In this document: positions 53,152 through 62,338 of the stretch, piece after piece
Layout of the letters: every line of letters begins with the position of its first letter
Numbering within the stretch: the first letter of the stretch is position 1
NCBI GenBank assembly: GCA_963805715.1
Contig: CAWDVK010000007.1
Coordinates: forward strand, 310,001 to 374,000
Direction of reading: 5' to 3'
Length of the DNA stretch: 64,000 nucleotides
From: CAWDVK01 sp963805715
GTDB taxonomy: Bacteria > Actinomycetota > Actinomycetes > Streptosporangiales > Streptosporangiaceae
The notes under the pieces: model-generated
What the model was told of the DNA's origin: nothing
The model's input: only the letters and a program-made list of their open reading frames with translations
Database searches by the model: none
Made by a program: the position numbers and the translations under genes

Positions 53152-54242
53152 GCGGGACTGGCCGGGCGCTGCTGCTGTCCGGATCGATCGGCATGGGCCA
53201 TGACGCGCTGGCCGCCGCGTGCGCGGCGAGCCTGGAAGAGCAGGGCTGGTCGACCACGACGCTGGATGCGATGCGGCTGCTGGGCGAGCGCAAGGGCTCA
53301 GCGGGCGAGGCCGTGTTCCGGGCCATGCTGGCCGTTCCGGGCCTGTACGACGCGTTTCACTTCGCCGCCCTGCGGACGGGTAGCCGGCTCGCGCTGCTGG
53401 CCGATGCGGCGGCCCGGCGCCAGCTCGTCCCCCGGCTGGCCGGCTACCTGGACGCGAACCCGGTCGACCTGACCATCTCCGTCTTCGCTACCGGCGCCTC
53501 GGCGGTCAGCCATCTCGCTGACCGCTATCCGGCCATGAGTCACGTCGTGTACTGCACCGATGTCACCCCGCATCGGCTGTGGGTGCACAAGAACGTCGAC
53601 CTGTACCTGGTCAGCGCCGCGGTGGCCGAGGCGGCCGTGCACCGTTTCCAGCCCGGCGCGAGGGTGCAGACCGTGCCCGCTCCGGCCCGTCCCGCCTTCT
53701 TCGCCGCTCCGCCGCAGGCGGCAGCCAGGGCAGCGCTCGGCGTGCCGGAGACGGAACGCTGCGTCCTGATCATGTCCGGGGCATGGGGGCTCGGGCCGGT
53801 CGCTGCCGCCGCCGAGGCCCTCGGTGATGCCGGCGTGCACGTCCTGGCCGTGGCCGGGCGAAACGAGAAGCTGGAGCGCAGGCTGGCCGCCGCTGCCGCC
53901 CGGCAGCCCCGGCTGCATGCCTTCGGCTTCACCGACCGGGTGCCCGAGCTGATGGCGGCATCCGACCTGGTCATCACGGCCTCCGGCGACACCTGCACCG
54001 AGGCGCGCATCGTGGGCAGGCCGCTGCTGCTGCTGGACGTGGTGCAGGGCCACGGCCGTGAAAACCTGCAGCACGAACTGGAGCTCGGGGACGCGTCCGT
54101 CACCTCGGCGCGGCGCGCGGACGTGCTGCGCAGCGCGCTGGCGGCGCTCGACCGGGTCAAGCCGGCGGCTCAGGGGCCGACCAGGTCGTGGGCGAGCTGG
54201 GATGCCGCGTTCACGGCGGCCCTGGCCTCCGTCGGCGCCTGA
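53148..54242 (+). CDS. glycosyltransferase, MGDG synthase/MurG-like (GT28 fold)
   Basis: 364 residues. The N-terminus ALLLSGSIGMGHDALAAACA is the MGDG-synthase acceptor-domain opening (GxGH); VVYCTDVTPHRLWVHKNVD follows; the C-terminal donor domain has LIMSGAWGLGP and the nucleotide-binding region SDLVITASGDTCTEARIVGRPLLLL split as SDLVITASGDTCTEA and RIVGRPLLLL. Family members add sugars to diacylglycerol or lipid-linked acceptors. With the upstream aminotransferase and epimerase it suggests synthesis of an amino-sugar glycolipid or glycoconjugate; the acceptor is inferred only. Confidence 0.86.
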   Translation: MSGTGRALLLSGSIGMGHDALAAACAASLEEQGWSTTTLDAMRLLGERKGSAGEAVFRAMLAVPGLYDAFHFAALRTGSRLALLADAAARRQLVPRLAGYLDANPVDLTISVFATGASAVSHLADRYPAMSHVVYCTDVTPHRLWVHKNVDLYLVSAAVAEAAVHRFQPGARVQTVPAPARPAFFAAPPQAAARAALGVPETERCVLIMSGAWGLGPVAAAAEALGDAGVHVLAVAGRNEKLERRLAAAAARQPRLHAFGFTDRVPELMAASDLVITASGDTCTEARIVGRPLLLLDVVQGHGRENLQHELELGDASVTSARRADVLRSALAALDRVKPAAQGPTRSWASWDAAFTAALASVGA

Positions 54243-54260
54243 CCGCGCCAGGGGGCAGGC

Positions 54261-55163
54261 TCAGGAGCGGTTGGCCCACTGGTAATGCCGGGAATCGCGG
54301 CCGATGATCTTCTCGATGGCCGGGCCGATCCCGCCATCCTCGCTGATCAGCCGGCGTATCACGATGATCATGCAGGGGACCGCCCAGAAGTCGCCGCAGA
54401 CCCAGAGAATCCCGGCGCCGATCTGCTGGTCCGCCATCGGCAGCAGCGTGATGCCGGGGATGTGGCTGTAGACCGAGTACCACGGCGCGCTGCTGAAGAT
54501 GCCCATCGCCATGGCGAGGATCCACATGACCACGTTCGTGATCAGCAGCGCGGCCGCCTGCGCGGCAGGCGTCATCCGCATCCGCAGCGGCGGCGAGGAG
54601 ATGAACTGCGCCCAGAACAGCACCCCGGCCAGCAGGAAGCAGCCATACATGAGCCAGCGGACCGGCTCGCTTCGCTCCGCCGCGTCCAGCAGCACCGGGA
54701 AGTGCCAGGCCACCATGACGGCGTTGAACAGCGCGATCGCCAGCCAGGGCCGCGCCACGGCGCCGGCCAGGGCGCGCACCGGGCCGGGCCGGCCAGTCCC
54801 CGGGCTCTGCGGGGCCGGCCCCGGCCCGGCTGCGGCGCGGCCCGCGCGCGGCAGCACGGCGAGCAGCGGCTGCCAGGGGGCCCCGGCGACGATCAGGCTC
54901 GGGGCGGCGAACATCAGCAGCAGATGCTGGATCATGTGCACGTAGAAGTAGTCACGCGACCAGTACCCGATCGGTGACTCCACGGCGATGACCAGGACGG
55001 CCAGGCCGCCGTAGAACCAGAACGAGCGGAGCCGCCGCTGCCTGGCCCGGGCAGGCCCGGACCGGCGGGCGAGCAGGGCCAGGCCCGCCTCGTGCCAGGC
55101 CGCCAGCGCGAGGACAGCGAGCAGGCACGGCCCCGCCGACCAGTGATCAAGCAGATAGCTCAC
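54261..55163 (-). CDS. cytochrome c oxidase assembly protein, caa3 CtaG-type (copy 1)
   Basis: 300 residues with about seven membrane helices. SPIGYWSRDYFYVHMIQHLLLM and APWQPLLAVL are typical of the caa3_CtaG family, membrane copper-insertion factors for Cu_B oxidase assembly. It follows the 209-residue gene on the same strand after 78 bases and is probably the last gene of the response regulator-kinase-TlpA unit. A paralogue lies at 63081. Confidence 0.88.
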   Translation of the reverse strand: MSYLLDHWSAGPCLLAVLALAAWHEAGLALLARRSGPARARQRRLRSFWFYGGLAVLVIAVESPIGYWSRDYFYVHMIQHLLLMFAAPSLIVAGAPWQPLLAVLPRAGRAAAGPGPAPQSPGTGRPGPVRALAGAVARPWLAIALFNAVMVAWHFPVLLDAAERSEPVRWLMYGCFLLAGVLFWAQFISSPPLRMRMTPAAQAAALLITNVVMWILAMAMGIFSSAPWYSVYSHIPGITLLPMADQQIGAGILWVCGDFWAVPCMIIVIRRLISEDGGIGPAIEKIIGRDSRHYQWANRS

Positions 55164-55241
55164 GGCGGCTCACCCCGCTTGGTGCCGGACGCCGGCCCTC
55201 GCGGCAGCCGCCGCCCGGTGCCGGCCTGCTCGGGTTCCCCG

Positions 55242-55871
55242 TCATCCGGGCAGCACCGGGGCCGCGGCGTGCGGCGACAGTGACCGGATGGCGGCATTCA
55301 GGGTCTTGTCGATGGCCGTGCGCTGCTGGTCGAGACGCTGCACGGCGCGCTGCTGCGCGGCCAGGTCGGCGGCCTCCGCCGGGGTACCGCGCGCGCTGAT
55401 CGAGCTGGCGATGTCCTGCTGGACGGCCTCGGCACCCGGTGCCGCCCAGTTGATCAGGCCGGTGATCGCGGACTGCAGCCGGTAGGCGTCCAGCGATTCC
55501 GGTACCTGGTAGCCCTCCAGGTCGTCGATGAGCTCGTTGTTGGCGGGGGAGCAGTTGGCCGACCCGGTAGTGGCGATGCTGACGGCGGTCGCGGTGTCGT
55601 GACTGGCACCCGTATCGATTGCGCGCTGCGCGATCAGCGAATCATTGAGGCCGCCCGCGCACGACTCGATGTCGGCATTCACCGTCTGCAGCAGGCCGCT
55701 CAGGTCGCTGGCGCGCTGACCTGGCGTCGGGCGGTGCGCCAGGCCGACGGCGATGGCGATGGCGAGCAGCACGGCTCCGCCTGCCCAGGCCCATCGCGGT
55801 GCCCGCCGCGTCGGCCATCGGGTCCCCCTGATCGGGGCGCGCGGCGCGTTCGGCCTCGTCGTCACTGGCAC
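55242..55871 (-). CDS. unknown protein with one N-terminal membrane anchor
   Basis: 209 residues: basic N-terminus, one membrane helix (WAWAGGAVLLAIAIAVGLAH), then an extracytoplasmic, mostly helical domain with two Cys (IESCAGG, SANCSPA). The start lies 3 bases after the TlpA-like gene, so it is in the same operon. No family recognised. The context suggests a role in thiol or copper handling for the oxidase. Confidence 0.72.
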   Translation of the reverse strand: MPVTTRPNAPRAPIRGTRWPTRRAPRWAWAGGAVLLAIAIAVGLAHRPTPGQRASDLSGLLQTVNADIESCAGGLNDSLIAQRAIDTGASHDTATAVSIATTGSANCSPANNELIDDLEGYQVPESLDAYRLQSAITGLINWAAPGAEAVQQDIASSISARGTPAEAADLAAQQRAVQRLDQQRTAIDKTLNAAIRSLSPHAAAPVLPG

Positions 55872-55874
55872 TGG

Positions 55875-56477
55875 CTATCCCCGATCCTGCGAGCTCGTGC
55901 CGCTGGCCCGGCCGGCGGCCTGCCCGGCCTTCCCGGCCGGGCTGGCGGCGATCCTGGCGGCCCAGGCGGTCAGCTCGCTGCTGGTCACGTCGCCCAGGAC
56001 GTGCTTGACGATGCGATGGCTGGAATTCAGGAAGAATGTCTGCGGAAGCGCCAGGACGCCGTACGACGTGGTGACGGATGCGGGGAACGGGTCGAAGCCC
56101 ACCGGGTAGCTAACTTGCTCGCTCCGCACGAAGGCCAGCGCGGCCGCCGCCTGGTCGTTGGCATCGACGCCGATGATCATTATCTTGCCATGCTGATCAC
56201 GATAGAAGCGGGCCAGCAGCGGGGTCTCGCGCTTGCAGGGCGCGCACCATGATGCGAAGAAGTTCACGATCACCGGCCGGCCGCGCAGGGCCGCGAGCGA
56301 AACGCGCTGGCCAGGATGACCGAGCTCGCTGAGGGAAAAGGGGCGGGCGGCGGGCAGCTGGCGGGGCGCGGCGGGCTTGCCCGTCGCCGCGCCCACCGCG
56401 ATGACCGCGACCACGATCACGATCAGGCCAGCCAGGCCAGCCCGGGCCCACCCGCTGGCCAGCAGCCCGCGGATCAT
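55875..56477 (-). CDS. TlpA/ResA-like thiol-disulfide oxidoreductase
   Basis: 200 residues: N-terminal membrane anchor (AGLAGLIVIVVAVIAVGAA), then a redoxin domain with the CxxC active site in FFASWCAPCKRETPLL and cis-Pro region GVLALPQTFFLNS. Such proteins reduce disulfides in apo-cytochromes c or in copper-binding oxidase subunits and assembly factors. Overlaps the kinase stop by 4 bases (ATGA). Confidence 0.9.
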   Translation of the reverse strand: MIRGLLASGWARAGLAGLIVIVVAVIAVGAATGKPAAPRQLPAARPFSLSELGHPGQRVSLAALRGRPVIVNFFASWCAPCKRETPLLARFYRDQHGKIMIIGVDANDQAAAALAFVRSEQVSYPVGFDPFPASVTTSYGVLALPQTFFLNSSHRIVKHVLGDVTSSELTAWAARIAASPAGKAGQAAGRASGTSSQDRG

Positions 56478-57610
56478 GCCTGCCTCCCGATCGCCCGCTG
56501 CGCGGCGGCGGGCCGGGCGACGGGAAGCGCGGCTGCCGTGGCCCCGGCCGGCCTGGCGGCTACTGGCAGCGCCAACTCGAATCGGCTGCCCTCGCCATGA
56601 ACGCTCTGCACCTGCAGCTCGCCGTCATGCCCGCGGGCTACGGCCTGGGCCAGCGCCAGGCCCAGGCCGGTACCGCGCGGGCCGCCGCCCGCCCCGGTCC
56701 GGAACCGGTCAAAGATCGCGTCCAGGTCGCCGGTGGCGATGCCCTCGCCGCTGTCCTCGATGACCATGCGGGCGACGCTACCGTCTGGATCGCGCAGCAC
56801 GGACAGCCGGATCACGTCGTCATCGGCGGTGTGCTGGATGGCATTCTCCAGCAGGGCGTCCATGGCCAGCCGGAGCCGTTCCCGATCGGCCTGCACGACG
56901 GCCTGATCCAGCCGGCCCAGCTGCCACTGGCGGCGGGCCGTGGGCCGCCAGCGCCGCAGCAGTTCCATGATGAGCCGCTCGAGCGCGACTGGCTCTGGCC
57001 GGAGGAACTCGGGATTCTCGGACGCGGCGATGAGCAGCAGTCGCTCGCTGAGCTTCCTGAGCCGGTCCAGCTCTCCTACCACGACATGGATGTCGCGGCG
57101 CTGCTGCGGCTCGGACAGGGCGCTCGCGAGCAGCTCGGCGTGCCCGAGCGCGATCGCGAGCGGCGCCCGGAGCTGATGCGAGGCGTCCTGCAGGAACCGG
57201 CGCTGCGCGGCGAGCAGCCGCTCATTCTCCGCGCTGACCCGGCATCGGTCAGCGTCGGCCGACCGCCTGCGCTCGGTATGCCAGATCATCGCCGAGAACA
57301 TGGCCGCCATCAGCGCCACCTTGCCGAGCGACGCGTAGCCGAGGCCGCTGCGCCCGGCAGCCAGCCCGATCGCGGCGGCGGTGCTTCCGGCCACGCCAGC
57401 GCTCAGGCAGATCGCGTGCTGCGCGGGCCAGTCCCGGAAGCCGTACAGCACGGCCAGGCTGATCCAGATCAGGTAGAACGGGACGTCCTGCCAGCCGGGG
57501 AACGCGAGTATTCCGGCCAGGCAGGCAGCCCACAGCGCCGCCCACCCGCGCTCGGGCCAGCGGGACAGCAGGTCAGCCTGCCTAGCAGGCGAGCTGGTAG
57601 CCCTCACCAC
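56474..57610 (-). CDS. sensor histidine kinase
   Basis: 378 residues. Two to four N-terminal membrane segments (to about residue 110) and a linker lead to the H-box QDASHQLRAPLAIALGHAEL. The ATPase part has DALLENAIQHTADDD, VIEDSGEGIATGDLDAIF and GTGLGLALAQAV. No large extracytoplasmic sensor is seen, so sensing is probably within the membrane. The start overlaps the response regulator stop. Confidence 0.9.
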   Translation of the reverse strand: MVRATSSPARQADLLSRWPERGWAALWAACLAGILAFPGWQDVPFYLIWISLAVLYGFRDWPAQHAICLSAGVAGSTAAAIGLAAGRSGLGYASLGKVALMAAMFSAMIWHTERRRSADADRCRVSAENERLLAAQRRFLQDASHQLRAPLAIALGHAELLASALSEPQQRRDIHVVVGELDRLRKLSERLLLIAASENPEFLRPEPVALERLIMELLRRWRPTARRQWQLGRLDQAVVQADRERLRLAMDALLENAIQHTADDDVIRLSVLRDPDGSVARMVIEDSGEGIATGDLDAIFDRFRTGAGGGPRGTGLGLALAQAVARGHDGELQVQSVHGEGSRFELALPVAARPAGATAAALPVARPAAAQRAIGRQA

Positions 57611-58274
57611 GCACCGTCTTGATCAGCTCGAAGCCGAGCTTGGAGCGGAGCCGCCGGATGCAGACGTCGACCACGTTGGACCCGGGGTCGAAGTCAAGGC
57701 CCCAGACCGCCGCGAGCAGCTCCGGTTTGGCCACTGACCTCCCCTCGTGCTCCATCAGCTCCTTCAGCAGCAGGAACTCCAGGCGGGTCAGCGCGACCGG
57801 GCCATGGCCGAGATCAGCCACCAGCCGCCCCACATCCAGGACCAGGCCGCCGGCCCTGATGACCTCGTGCTGCGGACGGGCCCGCAGCCGGGCCCGCACC
57901 CGGGCGATCAGCTCCGCGACCAGGAACGGCTTGGTCAGGTAGTCCTGGGCACCGAGTTCCAGGCACTCCACCTTCGTGCTGACGTCGGGCATGCAGGAGA
58001 CCACCAGGATGGCCTGGTCGGGCTGGCCCCGGAGGATCTGGCTGAGCACGGCCCGGCCGTCCATATCGGGCATCACCAGATCCAGCACGATCAGCCCGTA
58101 GCGGCCCGCGGCGGCCTGCCGGATGGCGTCAGCGCCGTCGCACGCGTAACTGATGTCGAAACCCGCCTGACCGAGAGCCCTGCCCATAAAGTGGCGGATC
58201 GACGGCTCATCGTCGACGACCAGTACGCGCGAGCGGACCGGATCCTGCGGGTCAGCCTGCTGAGCTGCAGTCAT
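57582..58274 (-). CDS. OmpR-type response regulator
   Basis: About 230 residues from ATG 58274 with AGGGGC just upstream (frame open to 58310). Receiver: RVLVVDDEPSIRHFMGRAL, Asp in LIVLDLVMPDMDG, Lys in DYLTKPFLVAEL; winged helix: ALTRLEFLLLKELMEHEGRSV. First gene of the leftward unit with kinase, TlpA-like protein, unknown protein and CtaG, so its likely target is oxidase maturation. Confidence 0.9.
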   Translation of the reverse strand: MTAAQQADPQDPVRSRVLVVDDEPSIRHFMGRALGQAGFDISYACDGADAIRQAAAGRYGLIVLDLVMPDMDGRAVLSQILRGQPDQAILVVSCMPDVSTKVECLELGAQDYLTKPFLVAELIARVRARLRARPQHEVIRAGGLVLDVGRLVADLGHGPVALTRLEFLLLKELMEHEGRSVAKPELLAAVWGLDFDPGSNVVDVCIRRLRSKLGFELIKTVRGEGYQLAC

Positions 58275-58656
58275 AGCGCCCCTGTCAATCCGTCGCGGGA
58301 GGCGGATCATCGCTGAGGATACGCCCGCTGGGCCAGCAGAGGGGGGAGGGGCCGGCCCGTCAGCTCACGATTTACTCCTGGCCATGCCTGGAGTCAACCG
58401 ATATGCCGTAATCGATGCAATCCATTGCATTGTTTGTTATCCCGCGCGCAATTGGGGCCTACTGCCGGGATGGTTCGGCATGGCCCGGAGGGCCTGGCTG
58501 CGATCATGACAATTTCGTCATCACCGGGCTCCGATACTTGTCTCCGCGGCCGGGAATCCCCAAGATCTGTGACGTAAGTGGCGCCCGGTCGCACCGTTGC
58601 TGAACGGCGGCCGGCCTCAGTCGTGTGTACGCGGCGAAGAAGCGAGGTGGTGGCTG
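58275..58656. other. divergent promoter region between the two respiratory units
   Basis: About 380 bases between the response regulator and the cupredoxin gene. No credible gene is seen. It contains a locally AT-richer stretch near 58400-58440 that may hold promoters, but no clear operator was recognised. Confidence 0.5.
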
Positions 58657-59349
58657 GTGTCCTTGCCGGTCCGCGTAGGAACCCTGGTGGTGGCGTTCCT
58701 CGCCGTGGTCGGTGTGGCGATCTTCGTCGTCATCCACTACTTCCTCGGCGGCCCGCCCGTGGTCGACTACTCCGCTGGCGTCCCGGCTAACGCCGGGAGG
58801 ACCGTCAGCGTCGTTATGCAGGAAGACCCGCAGAACAGCGTCAGCACTCACCCTGACTGGGTCTCGTACTTCATCCAGAGCCCGACGTCCCACCAGTGGG
58901 TGCACACCACCCTGTTCCAGGTGCCAGCCGGGTCAAGGATCAATGTCACCATTCTCGGCTACGACGGCTGCACTCCGCTGCGCAACCCGTTCTGGGGCAA
59001 GGTGACCGGCACAGTCGGCAACGTCGTGCACGTCAACGGCAGGCCAGTATCGGTGCTGAACTCGTGGGCCAACTGCGCGGTCGGGCACACCTTCTCGATT
59101 CCCGGCATCAACCTGAACGTGCCCGTCGCCTCGCCGAGCAGCGTGCAGGCGAACGAGAACCTGTGCCCAACGTCGCCGTGCACGTCGGGCCCGCACACGG
59201 TGGTCACCTTCAGCTTTTTCACTCCCCGGCAGGCCGGTGACTACTTCTGGCAGTGCCGGATCCCCTGCGGTCTCGGCTACCTGGACGGATTCGGCGGCCC
59301 GATGCAGACGATCGGCTTTATGACCGGGCAGATGGAGGTGGTGTCCTGA
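58657..59349 (+). CDS. membrane-anchored cupredoxin-like protein with a partial Cu_A-type motif
   Basis: About 230 residues from GTG 58657 (GAGGTGG 8-9 bases upstream). One N-terminal membrane helix (VRVGTLVVAFLAVVGVAIFV) is followed by a cupredoxin fold. Near the C-terminus WQCRIPCGLGYLDGFGGPM keeps CxxxC and a late Met like a Cu_A loop but lacks the His. Its TGA overlaps the ATG of the oxidase subunit II gene. It may be an extra copper or electron-transfer subunit of this oxidase; the function is not established. Confidence 0.75.
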   Translation: MSLPVRVGTLVVAFLAVVGVAIFVVIHYFLGGPPVVDYSAGVPANAGRTVSVVMQEDPQNSVSTHPDWVSYFIQSPTSHQWVHTTLFQVPAGSRINVTILGYDGCTPLRNPFWGKVTGTVGNVVHVNGRPVSVLNSWANCAVGHTFSIPGINLNVPVASPSSVQANENLCPTSPCTSGPHTVVTFSFFTPRQAGDYFWQCRIPCGLGYLDGFGGPMQTIGFMTGQMEVVS

Positions 59350-60290
59350 TGGCCACCACGGGAGACACCGCCGCGCCCGCGGCCGGCCGGCGCGAGCCCA
59401 GCCACGGATGGCGTCTGTTCGCCATCTGGCTGGTCATCGCCCTGGCCGCGGACCTGGTGATCTGGTTCGTCTGGAAGCCGCACCTGCCGCCGGGAACGCT
59501 CTCGACCTCGGCCGCGGACCAGCAGTTTGACCTCGCGGTGCTCAGCGTCATCGCGGCGCCGGTGATGATCTTCGTGCTCGTGTACTTCAGCTATGCGGTC
59601 ATCGTCTGGCGGCACCGGGAAGGCGACGACGAGGACGGCCCGGCACAGTTCGGGCACACCGGCATCCAGGCCACCTGGATCATCGGCACCGCGGTGATCG
59701 TGCTCTCGCTCTTCGTCTTCGGCACCTACGAGCTGATCTCTCCGGCCGGCGCTGGCGCAGGCGAGGGGCCGGCCCCGATCTGGACCCCGGGCGGGAAGAC
59801 GCTGCAGGTCCAGGTGATCGCGCAGCAGTGGCGGTTCACCTACCGGTATCCGCAGTTCGGCGGCTTCGAGACCACCCAGCTCGTGCTGCCTGAAGGCCAG
59901 TGGGTCCAGTTCAACGTCACCTCGATCAACGTCATTCACAGCTTCTGGGCTTATCAGCTTGGCGTGAAGGCCGACGCCAACCCGGGCGTGAACAACGTCG
60001 CCTTCACCAAGCCGACCCACGCCGGCAGCATCACCGTGCGGTGCGCGGAGCTCTGCGGCCTCTGGCACGGTGCGATGTTCGACTATGGCCGGGTGATGTC
60101 GCCCGCGAACTTCCTGGCCTGGGCGGCAGGGACCAGGGTGCAGCTGGCGTCGGTCACCAAGATCCTGCCGCCGTACGCCACCACGTATGACCCGACCGAG
60201 ATCGCGACGCTGGGAAAGGTCAACGTCAAGCTGGGCCTCACCGGGGCTGGCGGCGGCTATTACCCGCCGCAGGACCCGTCACAGCCGTAA
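59349..60290 (+). CDS. ctaC: cytochrome c oxidase subunit II
   Basis: About 313 residues. Two membrane helices (LFAIWLVIALAADLVIWFVW; LDAVLSVIAAPVMIFVLVYF-like) then the periplasmic cupredoxin domain with an intact Cu_A site, RCAELCGLWHGAM, and the aromatic QQWRFTYRYPQF. It receives electrons from cytochrome c or another donor. ATG 59349 overlaps the previous stop, and subunit I starts 61 bases downstream. Confidence 0.94.
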   Translation: MATTGDTAAPAAGRREPSHGWRLFAIWLVIALAADLVIWFVWKPHLPPGTLSTSAADQQFDLAVLSVIAAPVMIFVLVYFSYAVIVWRHREGDDEDGPAQFGHTGIQATWIIGTAVIVLSLFVFGTYELISPAGAGAGEGPAPIWTPGGKTLQVQVIAQQWRFTYRYPQFGGFETTQLVLPEGQWVQFNVTSINVIHSFWAYQLGVKADANPGVNNVAFTKPTHAGSITVRCAELCGLWHGAMFDYGRVMSPANFLAWAAGTRVQLASVTKILPPYATTYDPTEIATLGKVNVKLGLTGAGGGYYPPQDPSQP

Positions 60291-60351
60291 GCCGGGGGCC
60301 GGTGCCTGGCAGCGCCGGTCGCAGGGCTCGTACCAACGAAGAGGTGACCGG

Positions 60352-62337
60352 ATGGCCATCGAGACACAACCGGGGACGACGCAGCAGCCCAGCGGCGGCG
60401 AGCCAGGCGGCCCACGTCCCGTACGGGCTTGGTGGCGGCGCCCGGCGGCCCATACCGCGCTGGCCGGCGCCGTGCTCGGCTACTTCGCCGGTCACTGGCT
60501 CGGTAACTACATGGGCGCTAATTATCAGCAGGTATCCACCGCTGATGCCAATGACCTCGCCATCGTGCTCGGATACATCGGCGTGGTCATCGGCTGGCTG
60601 ATCGGCCTCGGCGTGTTCAATGACCTGGTGCTGCAAATGCTCGGCCGCCCGGTCAGTACGACCGAGCAGCGGACCGAGCAGGAGGAAGCCCGGCTCACGG
60701 GCGTGGCCAAGTATTTCCGGTTCACGCTCGATCACAAGGTGGTCGGCCTCCAGTACCTGGTCGGCATGATCATCTATTTCTGTACGGCCGGCCTGTTCGC
60801 GATGGCCATCCGGGCCGAGCTGCTGTCGCCGACTTACCACATCTTCAGCTCCAGCACCTACATCGAGATTGTCGGCGAGCACGGCACCATGATGATGATG
60901 CTGATGACCTCAGTGATCCTCGGGCCGTTCGGCAACTACCTGATCCCGATCATGATCGGCTCCAAGCGGGTGGCCTACCCGCGGCTGGAGGCTCTCTCGT
61001 TCTGGCTCACCCCGGTCGCGTTCCTGATCCTGCTGTCGTCGATCCTGCTCGGCGGGTTCCACATGGGCTGGACTGGTTACCCGACGCTGTCCATCCAGGA
61101 CACCTCCGGTGCTGACGCGTACGCGTTCGCGTTCGGGCTGATGGGCATCTCGATGATCCTGGCGGGCTTCAACATCGTCGTCACGGTGATCTGCTACCGG
61201 GCGCCCGGCATGCGCTGGAGCCGGCTGCCGATATTCGTGTGGGGCATCATGGGGACAGCCGTGATGATGGTGCTGGCGGCCCCGGTGCTGGTCGGCGGCA
61301 TGTACATGCTGCTGACGGACCGGACCGTGCAGACCGCGTTCTTCACCGACCAGCTGGGCGGCAGCACCTACCTGTACCAGAACTTGTTCTGGTTCTTCGG
61401 CCACCCCGAGGTGTACATCCTGGCGCTGCCAGGCTTCGGGATCGTCCTCAAGATCATCCCGGTGTTCTGCCGCAAGCCGCTGTTCGGCTACAAGGTCGCC
61501 GCTGCCGGGATGATCGGCGTCACGCTGCTCAGCTTCTTCGTCTGGCAGCATCACCTGTTCATGAGCGGGATCAATCCGGATATGCGGCCGCTGTTCATGC
61601 TGACCACGGAGCTGATCTCGATCCCGACCGGGTTCATCTTCCTGGTGGCGATGGGCACCTTCTGGAAGGCGAAGATCCGCTTCACCGTGCCCATGCTGTT
61701 CGCGCTCGCCTTCTACTTCAACTTCCTCATCGGCGGCGTCACCGGTGTGTACCTGTCCGACGTGCCTGTCAACACCACCGCCCACGGCAGCTTCTTCGTC
61801 ATGGCGCACTTCCACTACACGATCATGGGCGGGCTTATCTTCGCCTTCATGGCCGGCATCTACTACTGGCTGCCGAAGCTGACGGGCATCAGGCTGAATC
61901 AGGCGCTCGGCAAGGTCCAGTTCTGGACGATGTTCATCTTCTTCAACTCGACTTTCCTGCCGTTGTTCGCGGTCGGCCTGGCAGGCCAGCCGCGGCGGGT
62001 CTTCGAGTACGCGCGCAACCTCGAGACGCTGAATGACTGGGTGTCGATCTCCTCCTTCCTGCTGGGCGGCTCGATCCTGATCTTCGTGATCAACTTCGTC
62101 TGGTCGACCGTGATCGTGCGTGAGCGCGAGACGGGCAACCCGTGGCGGTCCCGCGGGCTGGAGTGGCAGGTCTCGTCCCCGCCGCCGCCGGGCAACTTCG
62201 AGACCGTGCCGGTTATCCTGTCGGGACCCTACGAGTACGGCGTCAAGGATGCCCCGCCGGTCGCCGACCTGAACCCGCCGCCCGGGCTGCTCACAGTCGC
62301 CGTTAACGGTGACCAGACCGCACGAGCGGAGGCATGA
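60352..62337 (+). CDS. ctaD: cytochrome c oxidase subunit I, with extra N-terminal membrane segments
   Basis: 661 residues. The haem-copper core has the low-spin haem His in EIVGEHGTMMM, the Cu_B/Tyr crosslink motif GHPEVYILALPGFG, the Cu_B His pair in VWQHHLFMSG and the haem a3/haem a His in MAHFHYTIMGG. This is a proton-pumping A-type core. Residues 30-110 add two further membrane helices (AGAVLGYFAGHWLGNYMG; VLGYIGVVIGWLIGLGV) before the usual first helix. ATG 60352 was chosen at the first in-frame start after a GAGG site. Confidence 0.95.
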   Translation: MAIETQPGTTQQPSGGEPGGPRPVRAWWRRPAAHTALAGAVLGYFAGHWLGNYMGANYQQVSTADANDLAIVLGYIGVVIGWLIGLGVFNDLVLQMLGRPVSTTEQRTEQEEARLTGVAKYFRFTLDHKVVGLQYLVGMIIYFCTAGLFAMAIRAELLSPTYHIFSSSTYIEIVGEHGTMMMMLMTSVILGPFGNYLIPIMIGSKRVAYPRLEALSFWLTPVAFLILLSSILLGGFHMGWTGYPTLSIQDTSGADAYAFAFGLMGISMILAGFNIVVTVICYRAPGMRWSRLPIFVWGIMGTAVMMVLAAPVLVGGMYMLLTDRTVQTAFFTDQLGGSTYLYQNLFWFFGHPEVYILALPGFGIVLKIIPVFCRKPLFGYKVAAAGMIGVTLLSFFVWQHHLFMSGINPDMRPLFMLTTELISIPTGFIFLVAMGTFWKAKIRFTVPMLFALAFYFNFLIGGVTGVYLSDVPVNTTAHGSFFVMAHFHYTIMGGLIFAFMAGIYYWLPKLTGIRLNQALGKVQFWTMFIFFNSTFLPLFAVGLAGQPRRVFEYARNLETLNDWVSISSFLLGGSILIFVINFVWSTVIVRERETGNPWRSRGLEWQVSSPPPPGNFETVPVILSGPYEYGVKDAPPVADLNPPPGLLTVAVNGDQTARAEA

Positions 62338-62338
62338 C

